From the NCBI RefSeq assembly GCF_009730915.1, contig NC_052490.1, positions 32,674,625 to 32,738,624 of the forward strand: a stretch of DNA of 64,000 nucleotides, given 5' to 3'. Shown piece by piece: positions 54,001 through 64,000 of this stretch. A program made the position numbers and the translations under genes. The notes beneath the pieces are model-generated. The model was not told where the DNA came from. It was given only the letters and a program-made list of their open reading frames with translations, and did no database searches. Every line of letters starts with the position of its first letter. The stretch's first letter is position 1. Source of the DNA: Dioscorea cayenensis subsp. rotundata. Lineage: Eukaryota; Streptophyta; Magnoliopsida; Dioscoreales; Dioscoreaceae.

Positions 54001-56769
54001 GAGTAACATTTTTCTGATTGCCATACTGAAGTTTCCCAGGCACATGCACAGCTTTAATATCAGGAGGATAAGTGAGTCTCTTCACCATTGATTTTGTATT
54101 AGGAAAATATTTGTCTTCATACAATCTGGCTAATGCAGCAGCTTTTGGAATTGATGTTGGCTTTAATGGGATTATATCCCTCTGAATGTCCCTCTTCAGT
54201 CCACTGATGAAACAAGATAATAATACTCTCTGTGTAATGCCATCAACCCGATTTGCTAAAATAGTGAATTGTTGGTAATAAGACTGCACAGAATCATCCT
54301 GAGTTAGTTTAAACAATGCTAATTCTGGCTTATCAAATTCAGAAGGCCCATAATCATCTTCCAATGCAGTTACCAATTCATCCCATTTGGTCACTGTCTC
54401 TGTTTTCATCAACATTTGAAACCATGGTATTACTGGTCCATCAAAATGAATGGCTGCTATATCCAATCGATGGGGATCATGAATATCATAATAATGAAAG
54501 AATCTCTCAGCCTTGAAAATCCAATTCAACACATCCTCACCATCAAACTGAGGAAAATCAACTCGAACAGAGCGTGTTTGTACTGGATGTAAGTGCCTCT
54601 GCTCCGATCCTTCATGGTGACCTATAGTATGATCCAGATCCAAACTCCCTGAAGACATAGGTATTGTTGCAGTAATTGGTTTGGCAAGCTGTAAAGCTTC
54701 CAAACATTTAGAAATCTGAGACAGAGATTGCTCCACCAACTTAACCCTCTCATCTCGTTCATCCATAGTAGCCAACAAACGCTCTTCACGTTGATCCATG
54801 ACCGAAAATATGGTATCAATTCGAGCAATCAAATCCTTCATTCTCGTAGCTTCAGCCATGAGTGTGAACGAAAGCACCAAATATGTTGTGAAATTAAGCA
54901 ACTAATTCTCCAATTAACAAGTTGCAACTAGAACACACAACAAAAGCTCTCCAGATCAATAGTCTCAGCTATATTAAGCAACAAAATCTCCAGATTTAAC
55001 AAGATTCGATGTAAAATAAGTTCCAATTCATCAAACAAACAACAGAAACAAGTAGATCGGAAGAAAATATACTGGAAAGACAGTAAGATAACTTGGGAAT
55101 GAATCCCTTCCGTCGCCGGCCACCGGAGAACCCACCGGAGAACCAGAGAACAGACCTCAGCCTCTTTCTTCTTTTTTGCTTCCCTTCCCTTTTGCCCATC
55201 CTCACCTTTTTATCTTCTCTTTTCTCCCAGCCCAGCCACAACCAACTCCTGTCATGTGCATCGCCCTTGGACACGCTGTCACTCAGCAACGAACCCAACC
55301 AGGCGGGTGCTCGCTCGACGCTCGCGTCCACTTCTTCTCCTAGTCAACTCAGCATTTTAATGTAATGCACACAAGTGGAGGGGAGAGCGGACCCCAAAAG
55401 ACCTGCCTAGTAGGGAAGGTTGCCCCCACTTATATGCACACAATGGGCCCATCTCATAGCCGATGTGGGACTAAAAGGGTTAGTTCATTTGCAATCATTA
55501 CATTACCCCACCAATAAAGACACTGACGCCCTCGTCAGTCCGGTTAATCTGGACGCCTGACCAACAGTACTTCACTCAGGGCACTTCACTCAGACCCCAG
55601 CACGCAGCCAGTCAGCCTGGTCAGAACCCTCCCTGGTCAGAACCCTCTGTGGCCAGCTCACCCGACCGAACCTGACGAGTCGTGCCCCACATCGACTCTC
55701 AACGAAAGCACCAATGTAATGCACACAAGTGGAGGGGAGAGCGGACCCCAAAAGACCGGCCTAGTAGGGAAGGTTGCCCTCACTTATATGCACACAATGG
55801 GTCCATCTCATAGCCGATGTGGGACTAAAGGGGTTAGTTCATTTGCAATCATTACAGGGTCTTTGATCTAAAGTTTTTAACTTGGATTAGTTAGAATAGT
55901 TAATAAAGATTGATCAAAAATATGGAAAAAATTGACTTGTAATGAGCTTAGACATTATCATCCATGAATGACTTGTTTGTTTTTAGTTCCACTGCGAAGG
56001 ACTTGCTTGAGATGAGCTTAAAAAAAGAGGGACTAGTTGGTTATCATATGAACATCATTGGTAAATGCTTCTTATTATTGAGTGATGATACTGTTAGGGT
56101 TAACAATGGTAGGTGAAGAAGCAATATCACTCTCCTCGTATGAACTGGATGCTAAATATGATTTTTTTGCACTCAAGTAGGCAGGTTGAGTAAGGAATTT
56201 ATATATCTAGTATTGTATGATCATGTTATAAAGGGATTTACCATTGTTCAGTCTTCAAAAGTCAGGTTCTTTGAGGAACAATTCAGAGTTAACCTGTCCA
56301 AGTACTAGTTTTAATGTAAGCTTATTGATGTCTTTGTACATATATGTATATCTACACTCACTTGGGTAGGAACATTGAAGATTTCTTATTTGCCTCCTGC
56401 TCTCAAAATGATTCTTAATTACATTTTCTTGCTATTGTGTCTTACATCTACTTAAATGAAAATTCTTTATAAAGATGTTGAATATCATTGTTTATTAATT
56501 TTTGAACCAGAGCTTAGTTTCTACAAGAAAGCATAGACAAGTTACTGACTGTTTGCAGTCAACATTAATTGGTGGTCTGTAGCATTTATATACTCAAGTT
56601 TATGCATTTCTAAATCTATCAAGTAATTGTATGGTGTTTAAATCAGACAACTTTTTATGGAAGATTGTTAATTTAATCATGGTTATTAATGTTTATGGAA
56701 TGACTGCAACTTGTCCTTATCTAAACCGTTCTGCGAATACATTTTGCAGGGATGTCAATGCCTTTATGA
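51014..56769 (+). CDS. NFD6: NUCLEAR FUSION DEFECTIVE 6-like mitochondrial small protein
   Basis: Three exons, 51014-51168, 51248-51366 and 56750-56769, for 97 aa. The N terminus MAAFPRLLLRARVSIGPSSQ is Arg/Ser-rich and looks like an organelle presequence. The conserved core LPLDSSCLVSMQPLHNAIASARLKSVLAAES-like region and the ending GLVPQGMSMPL match the NFD6 family, which in Arabidopsis is needed for karyogamy and is mitochondrial. The last exon contributes only six residues plus stop, as is common in this family, where alternative last exons occur. Intron 2 is 5.4 kb because it hosts a 4.0-kb transposon insertion (51843-55856). Without it the intron would be about 1.4 kb. Exon phases are consistent, so the gene should still work if the intron is spliced. 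Confidence 0.8.
51843..51948 (+). repeat. Left terminal inverted repeat of the composite element
   Basis: It matches the reverse complement of 55754-55856 with only a few differences (for example AAACCCGC against AACCCC). It includes the LTR features AGTCCCACATCGGC and CATTGTGTGCATATAAG. Beyond it, about 170 bp of divergent cassette separates it from the other LTR end motif (GGGGTCCGCTC...CACTTGTGTGCATTA, to about 52165). Confidence 0.85.
52226..52702. repeat. Long near-perfect inverted repeat (hairpin, arms about 205 bp)
   Basis: The left arm at about 52226-52431 is the reverse complement of the right arm at about 52500-52702, with only a handful of mismatches and small indels. The loop is about 68 bp. 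The arms carry no coding potential. If transcribed they would fold into a long double-stranded RNA. The hairpin lies inside the composite element, so it is part of or nested in that insertion. Confidence 0.9.
52835..54901 (-). pseudogene. Ty3/gypsy gag-protease-partial reverse transcriptase frame (truncated)
   Basis: A continuous frame of 688 codons; the likely start is the ATG at 54859. It has a coiled, charged N terminus and then a retrotransposon gag domain (WIFKAERFFHYYDI...). A CCHC-like knuckle CFNCDEKFTPSHKC follows, then an aspartic protease-like site with LLDGGSDENFI (Asp-Gly-Gly-Ser in place of the usual D-S/T-G). The last part is the beginning of reverse transcriptase (VKPYRYPHSQKTEIEAQVKK, MLADGIIEHSTSPFSSPVLL). 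The frame is broken just after the VKKK motif. Homology continues out of frame for a short way to about 52750 and then stops, so the catalytic RT core is missing. The long clean gag frame suggests a fairly recent insertion. Confidence 0.9.
55361..55856 (-). repeat. Mini LTR pair (TRIM/SMART-like), 142-bp direct repeats
   Basis: 55361-55502 and 55715-55856 are 142-bp direct copies that begin TGTAATG and end CATTACA. They enclose 212 bp. Read on the minus strand, the outer copy is followed by TTGGTGCTTTCGTTGAGAG, a primer-site-like sequence that also precedes the gag start near 54875. A purine-rich GGTGGGGTAA lies just before the inner copy. This is the layout of a miniature LTR retrotransposon of about 496 bp. 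Confidence 0.75.
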
Positions 56770-57786
56770 CAGTTTCTACTTGTCGACAGGGTCATGGGTT
56801 TGGCACTAGATCCATGGATTTTGTTGCTTATTTTCTGAAAAAATTCTGAGATGTCAAGATTATATTTGTAACATCACAAGTGCTCTCTCTACTATTTTGG
56901 CTTAATCCTGACATAAAACAGCTATAATTTCTTGATGGGTGCTGTTTGGAAATAACAGAATTTTGTCATTGGTGATTTGGATTCATGTTTTTCTAGCGTA
57001 TCTAGTACAGTGAAAATTTTATGTGCGTTTGCATCCTGTCCAAGTAATGCTTGTACTTGCATTATTGTTATCAATTTTTTTGAGTAATTTGTACAAGCTA
57101 CATTTAGGATTCAAGCGTTTGAATTTTAATATTGAGTGAGGAGGGAAATGAAATACTACAATCTCCTTCGTAGGGCGCGGTTCAAATAATCTTTTAACAT
57201 ATATTGATTGCAGTTCGTGTACATTGTACCATGTTCGTTTGCATTTTAAGACTTTCATAATATTTACCAAATAAATACTGCCAAGAAAATCAAAATGCTT
57301 AATGTTGTTCTTTTAGAATGTTAAACAGTGCACCAAATTCATGACTGTATCACATCCTTGTTCTTTCGAACAATCCAATTATAGCATTCACTAATAGTTC
57401 TATATTTAGCAGAAAAAAAAAACATTGAATAAAGATACCTAAAACAAGAATATATCCGCATTGCATAAAAAGAAAATAACTCTGTGGGTTTCAAATACAT
57501 AATGTAGAATACATGCCCAAACTCAACAAAGCAGAGTAACCCATCAGACCATGACTATCTTTCTTCCCTTATTCTCTTGATGAAAATGTAATGTACACAA
57601 TAGGGGAAAAAAATCAATAATTATCTGTAGCAAGGGGAAAAATGTAGTGAAAAAGAATAGAACACTCAAGCCAGATCATCAATAAAGAAAGAATAAATTC
57701 TAGAAAAATAGAAAGAAAAAGAAAAACAAGAAGGCCTGGATACCGACTTTACAAGCTCTCAAATCTATACAGTAGGCTTATTCTGC
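56770..57786. other. Intergenic region between convergent NFD6-like and TOM1-like genes
   Basis: AT-rich 3' untranslated and spacer sequence, with no recognisable gene or repeat longer than short homopolymers. The reverse-strand frame at 57019-57270 has no family resemblance. Confidence 0.6.
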
Positions 57787-60700
57787 TTATTCTTGGCAAA
57801 GACTCACAAGATCACCGAAAAGTTTATCTTCAGGCTTGGAAGGAGGCTTGCTAGGCTGGTGAATATAAGAAGGTTTGGAACCAGACATCTGATAAGAAGA
57901 TAGGCTTGAGCTCGTGTATGTGCTATTTTCCTGCATGGAAAGTCCATACATTCCTTGAGAAATATCGGTTTGGCTAACATGTGGGTACGTCGGTCTCTGA
58001 TAGTAAAATTGAGCTTCAGGTTGCTGATTATATGCATAGCCTCCTCCCATCTGAGCAATTTGCATGGCTTGAGGATATGCTCCTCCAAGCTGAGGTGCTT
58101 GCATGTGTTGAAGATATGCACCTCTGAACTGAGCTGCTTGCATTTGTTGAGGATATGCACCTCCAACACCAAGAGGGTTGATATTTCCTGCTTGGCTATT
58201 TTGCATCAATGAAGGATGGATATTCCCATGTTGATTGTTCTGCATCAATGCCGGATGGATACTTCCAGGTTGGTTGTTCTGCATTAATGAAGGATGGATA
58301 GGTTGGCCGTTTGGCATCATTGAGGGATGAATACCTCCAGGTTGGCTGTTCTGCATAAATGAAGGATGAATACTCCCGGGTTGGTTGTTCTGCATCAATG
58401 AAGGATGGACATTCCCGGGTTGATTGTTCTGCATCAATGAGGGGTGGATGCTACCAGGCTGATTGTTCTGTATCAATGTGGGATGATGGATGCCGTTTGG
58501 CAATGATTCAGAATGCATATCACCCACATGACCATTGAGTGGGTGGGGTGAGGTGGTTATTTGGTCATCCATTCCTGATTGAACTTCCCAGGGTGGTGGT
58601 GGAAGGTCTCCATTTTGGTCATTTGACACTGTAAAAAATAAACAGTAACAGTAGGAGGTTATAGACTGCAGTGCTGTCATGCAAACTATATATAAATAGT
58701 GTTTAAGAATAGAAGGCAACTAACTGTTGTTGTAAGCCTGTTGCTGGGGATTCATCTCCTGAGAAGATTGATCATGCCAGGGAGTATTTGAGTGGTTCCA
58801 TTGAGTACCTTGGGAGTAACCTGCTTGCTCGAATGGAGATGTTCCTGGATTCAGGGCACCTCCATTGGAGAAAAGCATAGCCTGAGATGTTTGATGTTGC
58901 TGTTGCTGAAACGGAGATGTAACGGGAACAAGAGCAAGATGCTGTGCAGAGGATGATGAATTTGTATCAAAGACATTTGCAGGATTGCTATTGTTAGTGT
59001 TACTAACGTTCTGAGAGAAAACATCTGAAAGAGCTAAAGCATTCTGCTCAGGCATAGAATCAGCAAGTGACTCATTGACCGGAGCAAGAGCAAGTGAATT
59101 CTCAGTCGGAGGCACTCCTGAATTTCCGTCACTGAGTAGGTCGATAAAAGGATCAGCTTGAGCTGAAGGGGGTGCTAGTGGTGCATGATCATGATCAGAA
59201 GGCCCGCCCAGCAGTAACTGTTCCAGAAGAGGTTGATTGCTTGTGCTTGCGTTTGTAGAAGAGCTGCAGAACACAGAATATCCCATTAGGTGAATGCCAC
59301 GGAACAATAAATAAAGATATTTGTGAGAAAAACTACTGGTATCTTTAGTAATTGAGAACAAAGGAAATGTTTAGCAAAAGAAGTGGATTATTATCTGACA
59401 GAGATGCCAGAGGACGTGGAAAAAGTTGGAACAAATATTATCATTCTCACTTCATCAAAAATGACTTCACACAATGAAATGTTTGTGAAGAGAAGCAAAA
59501 AGGAATGAACTTTTGAAGAGAAAATAAACCACCTTGTATCGACTAGTGCATTTTTATCTTGATTTGTAACTGTCGCATCATCAATGTCCACAAGAGCTTG
59601 TAGAGTTTTTGGCTTCTCAACATGAGCAGCAATTCCTGAAGAAATTGCATCATACTTGCCTAGTACATGCTGTAGATCATCATTTAATGCTAGTCCTTGC
59701 GAGAGAAGTTCCTCATCCCTATATAGGTGTAAGTTAGACAACCATGACAACAATGAAACAGGGAAAAGCTTGCTTCTTGTTGAAGCAAGCTTGATCTGGT
59801 TGCAACCAAAGAGCTAAGAAAACCATTGAATCATGTCGGCAGATGTTCCAACGTTGACAAAAAGGCAGAGTTAATAGATTTTTTTCTAAGCTAAACGATA
59901 ATCCATCTAATCCTTCTTCGTTTTAAAAAAAAAGCATATAAAACAGAAAAAGAAAAAAAAAACATTTGCATGAGAAACAGAAGGGCAACAAATTAACCAA
60001 AAGGCTAAAGAAAATTAAGATAAGAAAGAGAGAGTTTTCCAATAAAAAGAATGTCAAGTCATAAAAACCCACTAGTCTTTGTTTCTTTTGTGTCACCTGC
60101 TCCTCGGATATGGATGAGAAAAAAACTGCCGCTTACGATAAGTAATGCTAAATAAAACAGGATAAAAATACAGTTGTTTCCCATTCAAAAGTACTAGTTT
60201 CAGCATCCTATTAATTTTGTAAGAATTTTATGCTGAAATAAGTCGATGCCAAGAGATCTTACGAAGTCTTATTCACAAGATGTACCAGTCTTTGTCTGTA
60301 TGTACGACACTGAGCGACAAGGTCTACAATCACTTCCTGTTGAAGTCCCTGTAAAGAAAAAAAAGAAGGGCTAAACCAATGCATACTATTGTCTTGGCTT
60401 TGCCAAGGAAATTCGTGTTAAAAATTTCAGATGCAACATAGAGATGAGTACAGGTGAAATTTACGAGTTACTGTTTAAGAACTAATTATTGATATTAGAC
60501 TCAAGCAGACAAGCTATATTAGTCGATCATCAGAACTTTCAGCTTTACTTTATGTTTGGCGTCACGGTGATGGATGTAATTTTCTATCAATGCTGCTCAT
60601 ATGCTCTTTTCTTAGTTTAGTGAAAGCTCAAAGGTCGAACGGTTGTTCTGCTTGCACAAAATTCAACTAAGCAACTAATAAGATCGGCTGTTCTACAAAA

Positions 60701-63599
60701 ACACCACATCAGATGTTTATGTTCTAACTAAAATTGACACCACTTATTACAGAAAATTATGTCAAGCTGAAGGTCATTCGTGAAATAAATTCTTTCTATG
60801 TGGGGTTTATAAGATTTGAAGTAGATTTCAATCCTAAACTTTAAATTGCTTGGACATAATGAAACACGAAGAATCAATGGACAACTTTTACGTTGGTAAG
60901 TCAAGTATGTTGTTCCATGACTGTAGTCTGTAGTAATTTAAAACATGGCCCATCACTATCAGTTACTGTGATGAACATTATTTCCTACTAAAAAGTCGCC
61001 ACGAGTGATTCATATTCACTGCTCTAGAGTCAGACATACTCCATGTAAATATATGACAACTAGAATGACTATAAATCTACAATCTCTGATCAGAATTATT
61101 GTTATCAAAATTAAGATAGAATCAATTAGGTTCAAGTTGTCCAAATACCTCTTTATTTTTAGGATCTAGTGCGTTCAACATTTCGGCAAGAACATCCATG
61201 ATCCCCCGGGCATTCTGAATATCTGCAATGCTGAAAAAGCAATACCACATCAGTTTCAAATAAACGAGGTATGCACAAATTTGGGAATTGTAAAAAATGG
61301 TTATTGATCTCATAGAAAGATGAAAGTACACAAAACCCATGCAGTTTGTTTAGTTCAGCTAGGCCTATGCAGTCTGTTTTTTTTTTTTTTTGGGCAAGAT
61401 GAGGCTTGGCTGTTAAGAAAGATATGGACGAGTATAAGCCTCCCCAGAGCAAGTGCGGGTGGGCTCATGCACATGTGGGCGCTAGAATTATCAGTACATA
61501 ATCACTACTCACAATCCCATAAATATGCTATCACCTATGATTCGAACTCTCATGAAAGATTTTAACTGAGACCCGACTACCAATCCCTATGCAGTTTGTT
61601 TAGTTCTACTAACCCTATACTTCCTTTAATGCAAAAATATACTCACCTAAACTACAGAGATTAGTTTGTTCCAGAATACACTGGTGATAACATAATATGG
61701 AGGTTTCTTGGCACATAGTTTTGGAAATACTTTACTCATGGACGAACTAGTATTTATTTATTTATTTACATTGTTTTACCTCATATGCACAAAATGAAAA
61801 AGTTAAATACATGGATAATTTGAATCATTCCCAAAGCACATTGATAATGTTAATTAAATTTAATGTCCCATAAATTTCTCATCGGGCCACACAAGGGATA
61901 ACCATGCCATTACCTTCCTAAAAATAAAATCCTTATTTGTAAGTACCATATATTCATGAAATTTATATCACTTGTTGTCATGAAATTCTGGTACATGATG
62001 TTCCAGAAATCTTGGGGATTGGCCAGTAAACTAAATGAGAGAATGCAGAAAACTGCAAGCCCTAGATTTCACTTAAAATGCACATAACAAGTGCACAAAA
62101 AATCATCTCCAAAAACTGATGGTAATTCTAGATAGATAAGTAAATTTAGTAATGAAAATGAAACAGACCAGTAAATTTTGCAATGAGAAAACAATGCGTG
62201 CTGTCGCATTATTGTTGTAATTAGACATAGAAAAAGAGAGGCGGGAGAGAAACCTTAAGACAGGCAATTCTGAGCTATCAGAAGAAACTGTTGCTTCCTG
62301 TTGATTATCAGAGTGTTGAGGGGGTTGAGGATAAGATGGGGGAGGCTGTCCCTGTGGAGAAAACACAGGTGCAGAACTTCCAGTTCTCTTGGGAAACACC
62401 ACTCCATAACGCTGGCATAAAAAATGTACTTTAGTACTCCAAAATTAAATTTTTAAAATTTGAACAATCATGAAAAGCTTAAATTATTTTGTAGTTATAA
62501 AATTTTAACCATAAAAATAATTTTTGCGTGTGTTAACATGTTTCCATACCAATAACTCCTGATAAGCGGAGTAAAATTGTGTGTGCCTTCCGTGGGGACC
62601 TCCCAATGCCTCTTGCCAAGTATCGATTAGTACCAAAATCTTCTCCTTGACACGAAAATCAGGCTGCCATATTGGAGAATACCAAACAATTAATTAAGGT
62701 TATTAACATGAAACCAGTCTTACCAAAGTTCGTTATGGAGAAAAGCATCACAACCTTCTTTTTCACTAATTTTGCCATTTTATGTGGAATATCTCTCTCT
62801 GCAATATGCATGTGGACTATGTCACCGCAATTTTTAATTATGGTCTCCAACAGCTGAAACAAGGGAAATAGTTTGAAGATTGATGAGTTACAGGTGCAAC
62901 AAAGAATACGCAGGAAAAAGCTGAAGGATTCACATAGATATTTTTCATTCACTTGAATTTCAAAATAAGTACAGTAGATTTTTTTTTTTTCTTTTATAGA
63001 ATAATACTAGCAATTCTTCAGATTTGTTTAGCAAAATTGGCTTTAATGCCAATGAAGACCTCGTGTTTCTATACATGAATCATCTAATCAACAAGCTTAA
63101 TGATGTGTTACAACCAACCAGAGGAGAAAAGCAGCAACTTTTAAGAATAATGATGAACCAACACCTTTCTTGTGTAGAAGGTTAATGATGAGTTTTGATA
63201 GAATAAAATTAAAAAAAAAAAAATTTGAACAAGTTAAGAATAAGTCGTTACATGAAAGAAGATAATATAATTTGTAAGATTATAAATGATAAATGAGGGG
63301 ATGATCTCATTAAAAAGTGAATGCAATACAAGCAACAACACTTTAATCCAAAGAAACCATGCAAGATAAAGCTGAGTGCTAGCGAGATGCAATAATATTT
63401 TAGCCAATATATACTAAAAAAAAAATCATCAGACCATGCTAGTCAGAAAAAAAAGGCATGAATTTGTCAGAATAGATACTAGAAAAAAGTAGGAATGAGG
63501 ACAACAGAACAGGTGCTCACTGTTAGTGCAAGAAGCTGGATCTTTGGATTTTTATTACCGATGCGCCTTCGCAGGACTCTTGCAGTCACTTTTCCTTGT
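57787..63599 (-). CDS. TOL9: TOM1-like protein (VHS-GAT ubiquitin-binding adaptor; 5' exon beyond right edge)
   Basis: Nine exons are visible: 63599-63521, 62853-62755, 62663-62550, 62411-62254, 61230-61149, 60348-60263, 59718-59533, 59263-58725 and 58628-57787, all phase-consistent. The first exon, encoding the start of the VHS domain, lies beyond the window. TOL proteins bind ubiquitinated plasma-membrane cargo and feed it to ESCRT for vacuolar degradation, replacing ESCRT-0 in plants. VHS motifs: [40 protein letters not shown] and [20 protein letters not shown] region: [38 protein letters not shown] and [19 protein letters not shown]. The tail is long, disordered and Gln/Pro-rich with LPPPPWE and a 13-residue repeat array, and ends [11 protein letters not shown]. 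The paralogue number (9 against 6) is a guess. No frame lesion was found. Confidence 0.9.
58185..58475 (-). repeat. Coding minisatellite, 13-residue repeat in the TOM1-like tail
   Basis: About eight tandem copies of a 39-bp unit encode [13 protein letters not shown] and variants ([39 protein letters not shown]). One unit is shortened to 11 residues ([11 protein letters not shown]). Length changes stay in frame. A second, looser repeat of GGAYPQ-MQ type follows on the C-terminal side. Confidence 0.9.
61450..61590 (+). repeat. Dispersed non-coding repeat, copy 3
   Basis: It lies in the TOM1-like intron between 61230 and 62254, antisense to the gene, and ends GAGACCCGACTACCAAT. It is preceded by a poly-T tract at 61378-61391. 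The boxes GATTCGAACTCTCATG and TCACTACTCACAATCCC align with copy 2. Confidence 0.55.
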
Positions 63600-64000
63600 C
63601 TGAGAAACCAGAAGTCAATGATAGAAGTTACAAATATAAAAAAGACTGAATTTTGCTAATGACACTCAAAAACTAATCGATTCATTTTCACAAGAAGCAA
63701 CTAAAATAATTAGGAACATTCTTAATCTCTAAGCGTGAATAAGAACAGAAGTTACATATAAACTGACATGAGAAGCTATAGATGCACCAAAGAAAAAGTA
63801 TGATATGCGTGGGTTCCTGTGAAAACTGTAAGAATGATATAGATATCAGACACAATGAAAGATGTCATAGACCATATCTGTGAAAAATTATTATGGAGAA
63901 TATATCTGATCAGCACTTTTGTGCCCCTTCTGTATGGATGCTACAGAGATTTGGATTGTGTAAGTTTGACATAGGGCATGCACTAAAAACTGACAAAATA

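Larger units (their letters stand above)
51843..55856 (-). mobile_element. Composite retrotransposon-derived insertion with inverted termini and 5-bp target duplication
   Basis: The insertion is flanked by GGGTC on both sides (51838-51842 and 55857-55861). It begins TGTAATGATTGCAAATGAAC and ends with the reverse complement of that sequence. The outer 103-106 bp at the two ends are near-identical inverted copies. From left to right it contains the left terminal block (51843 to about 52165), a long hairpin (52226-52702) and a minus-strand gag-protease-partial RT frame. At the right end is a mini LTR pair (55361-55502 and 55715-55856). Reverse transcriptase is cut off early, and RNase H and integrase are absent, so it is non-autonomous. 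The inverted rather than direct outer ends are unlike a simple LTR element. Confidence 0.85.

Noticed and set aside
55361-55856. Treating the 496-bp mini LTR pair as an independent insertion
   Set aside because: The GGGTC duplication pairs its right edge with 51842, not with its own left edge (which is preceded by TTTTAA), so it belongs to the larger insertion as it stands.

Overview
The window is nuclear DNA of a flowering plant, most likely a monocot. It has GT-AG introns, AT-rich spacers with many (AT)n and (ATT)n microsatellites, a Ty3/gypsy-derived insertion and plant-only gene families. The EMF1-like and type-II ROP sequences look monocot-like, and a yam (Dioscorea) is my best guess, but the genus is an inference. 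There is no bacterial-style operon, CRISPR array, tRNA or rRNA gene. A run of exactly 1000 N (44219-45218) marks an assembly gap.

Layout from left to right: the 5' part of mitochondrial NADPH:adrenodoxin oxidoreductase (minus, runs off the left edge); an atypical bHLH transcription factor of the bHLH68/112/123 type (plus); malonyl-CoA synthetase AAE13 (minus, 17 exons); a type-II ROP/RAC small GTPase (plus); a CDKF;1-type CDK-activating kinase (plus); an EMF1-like Polycomb-associated protein (minus); the DEAD-box helicase RH35, an Abstrakt/DDX41 homologue (minus); an alpha/beta hydrolase (plus); an NFD6-like small mitochondrial protein (plus) whose second intron carries a 4.0-kb transposon insertion; and a TOM1-like VHS-GAT trafficking protein (minus, runs off the right edge). 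These are independent single genes. No shared pathway or cluster logic is visible.

Four observations stand out. (1) AAE13 has an intron with AT-AC ends, a U12-like 5' site and a perfect TCCTTAAC branch site, and another intron with a GC donor. (2) Nine apparent single-base frameshifts occur in the coding exons of five genes, and all are +1 insertions, never deletions. This suggests insertion-biased consensus error more than decay. (3) The NFD6-like intron contains a composite element bounded by a 5-bp GGGTC duplication and about 103-bp inverted termini. It holds a 142-bp LTR pair, a truncated gag-protease-RT ORF and a hairpin with arms of about 205 bp. (4) The ROP third intron contains three decayed copies of the end of exon 3 with its splice donor. 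Smaller points are vertebrate-type telomere-like hexamer arrays upstream of two regulatory genes, a GA-repeat plus telobox upstream of the EMF1-like gene, an RY-motif cluster upstream of ROP, and a 13-residue coding minisatellite in the TOM1-like gene.
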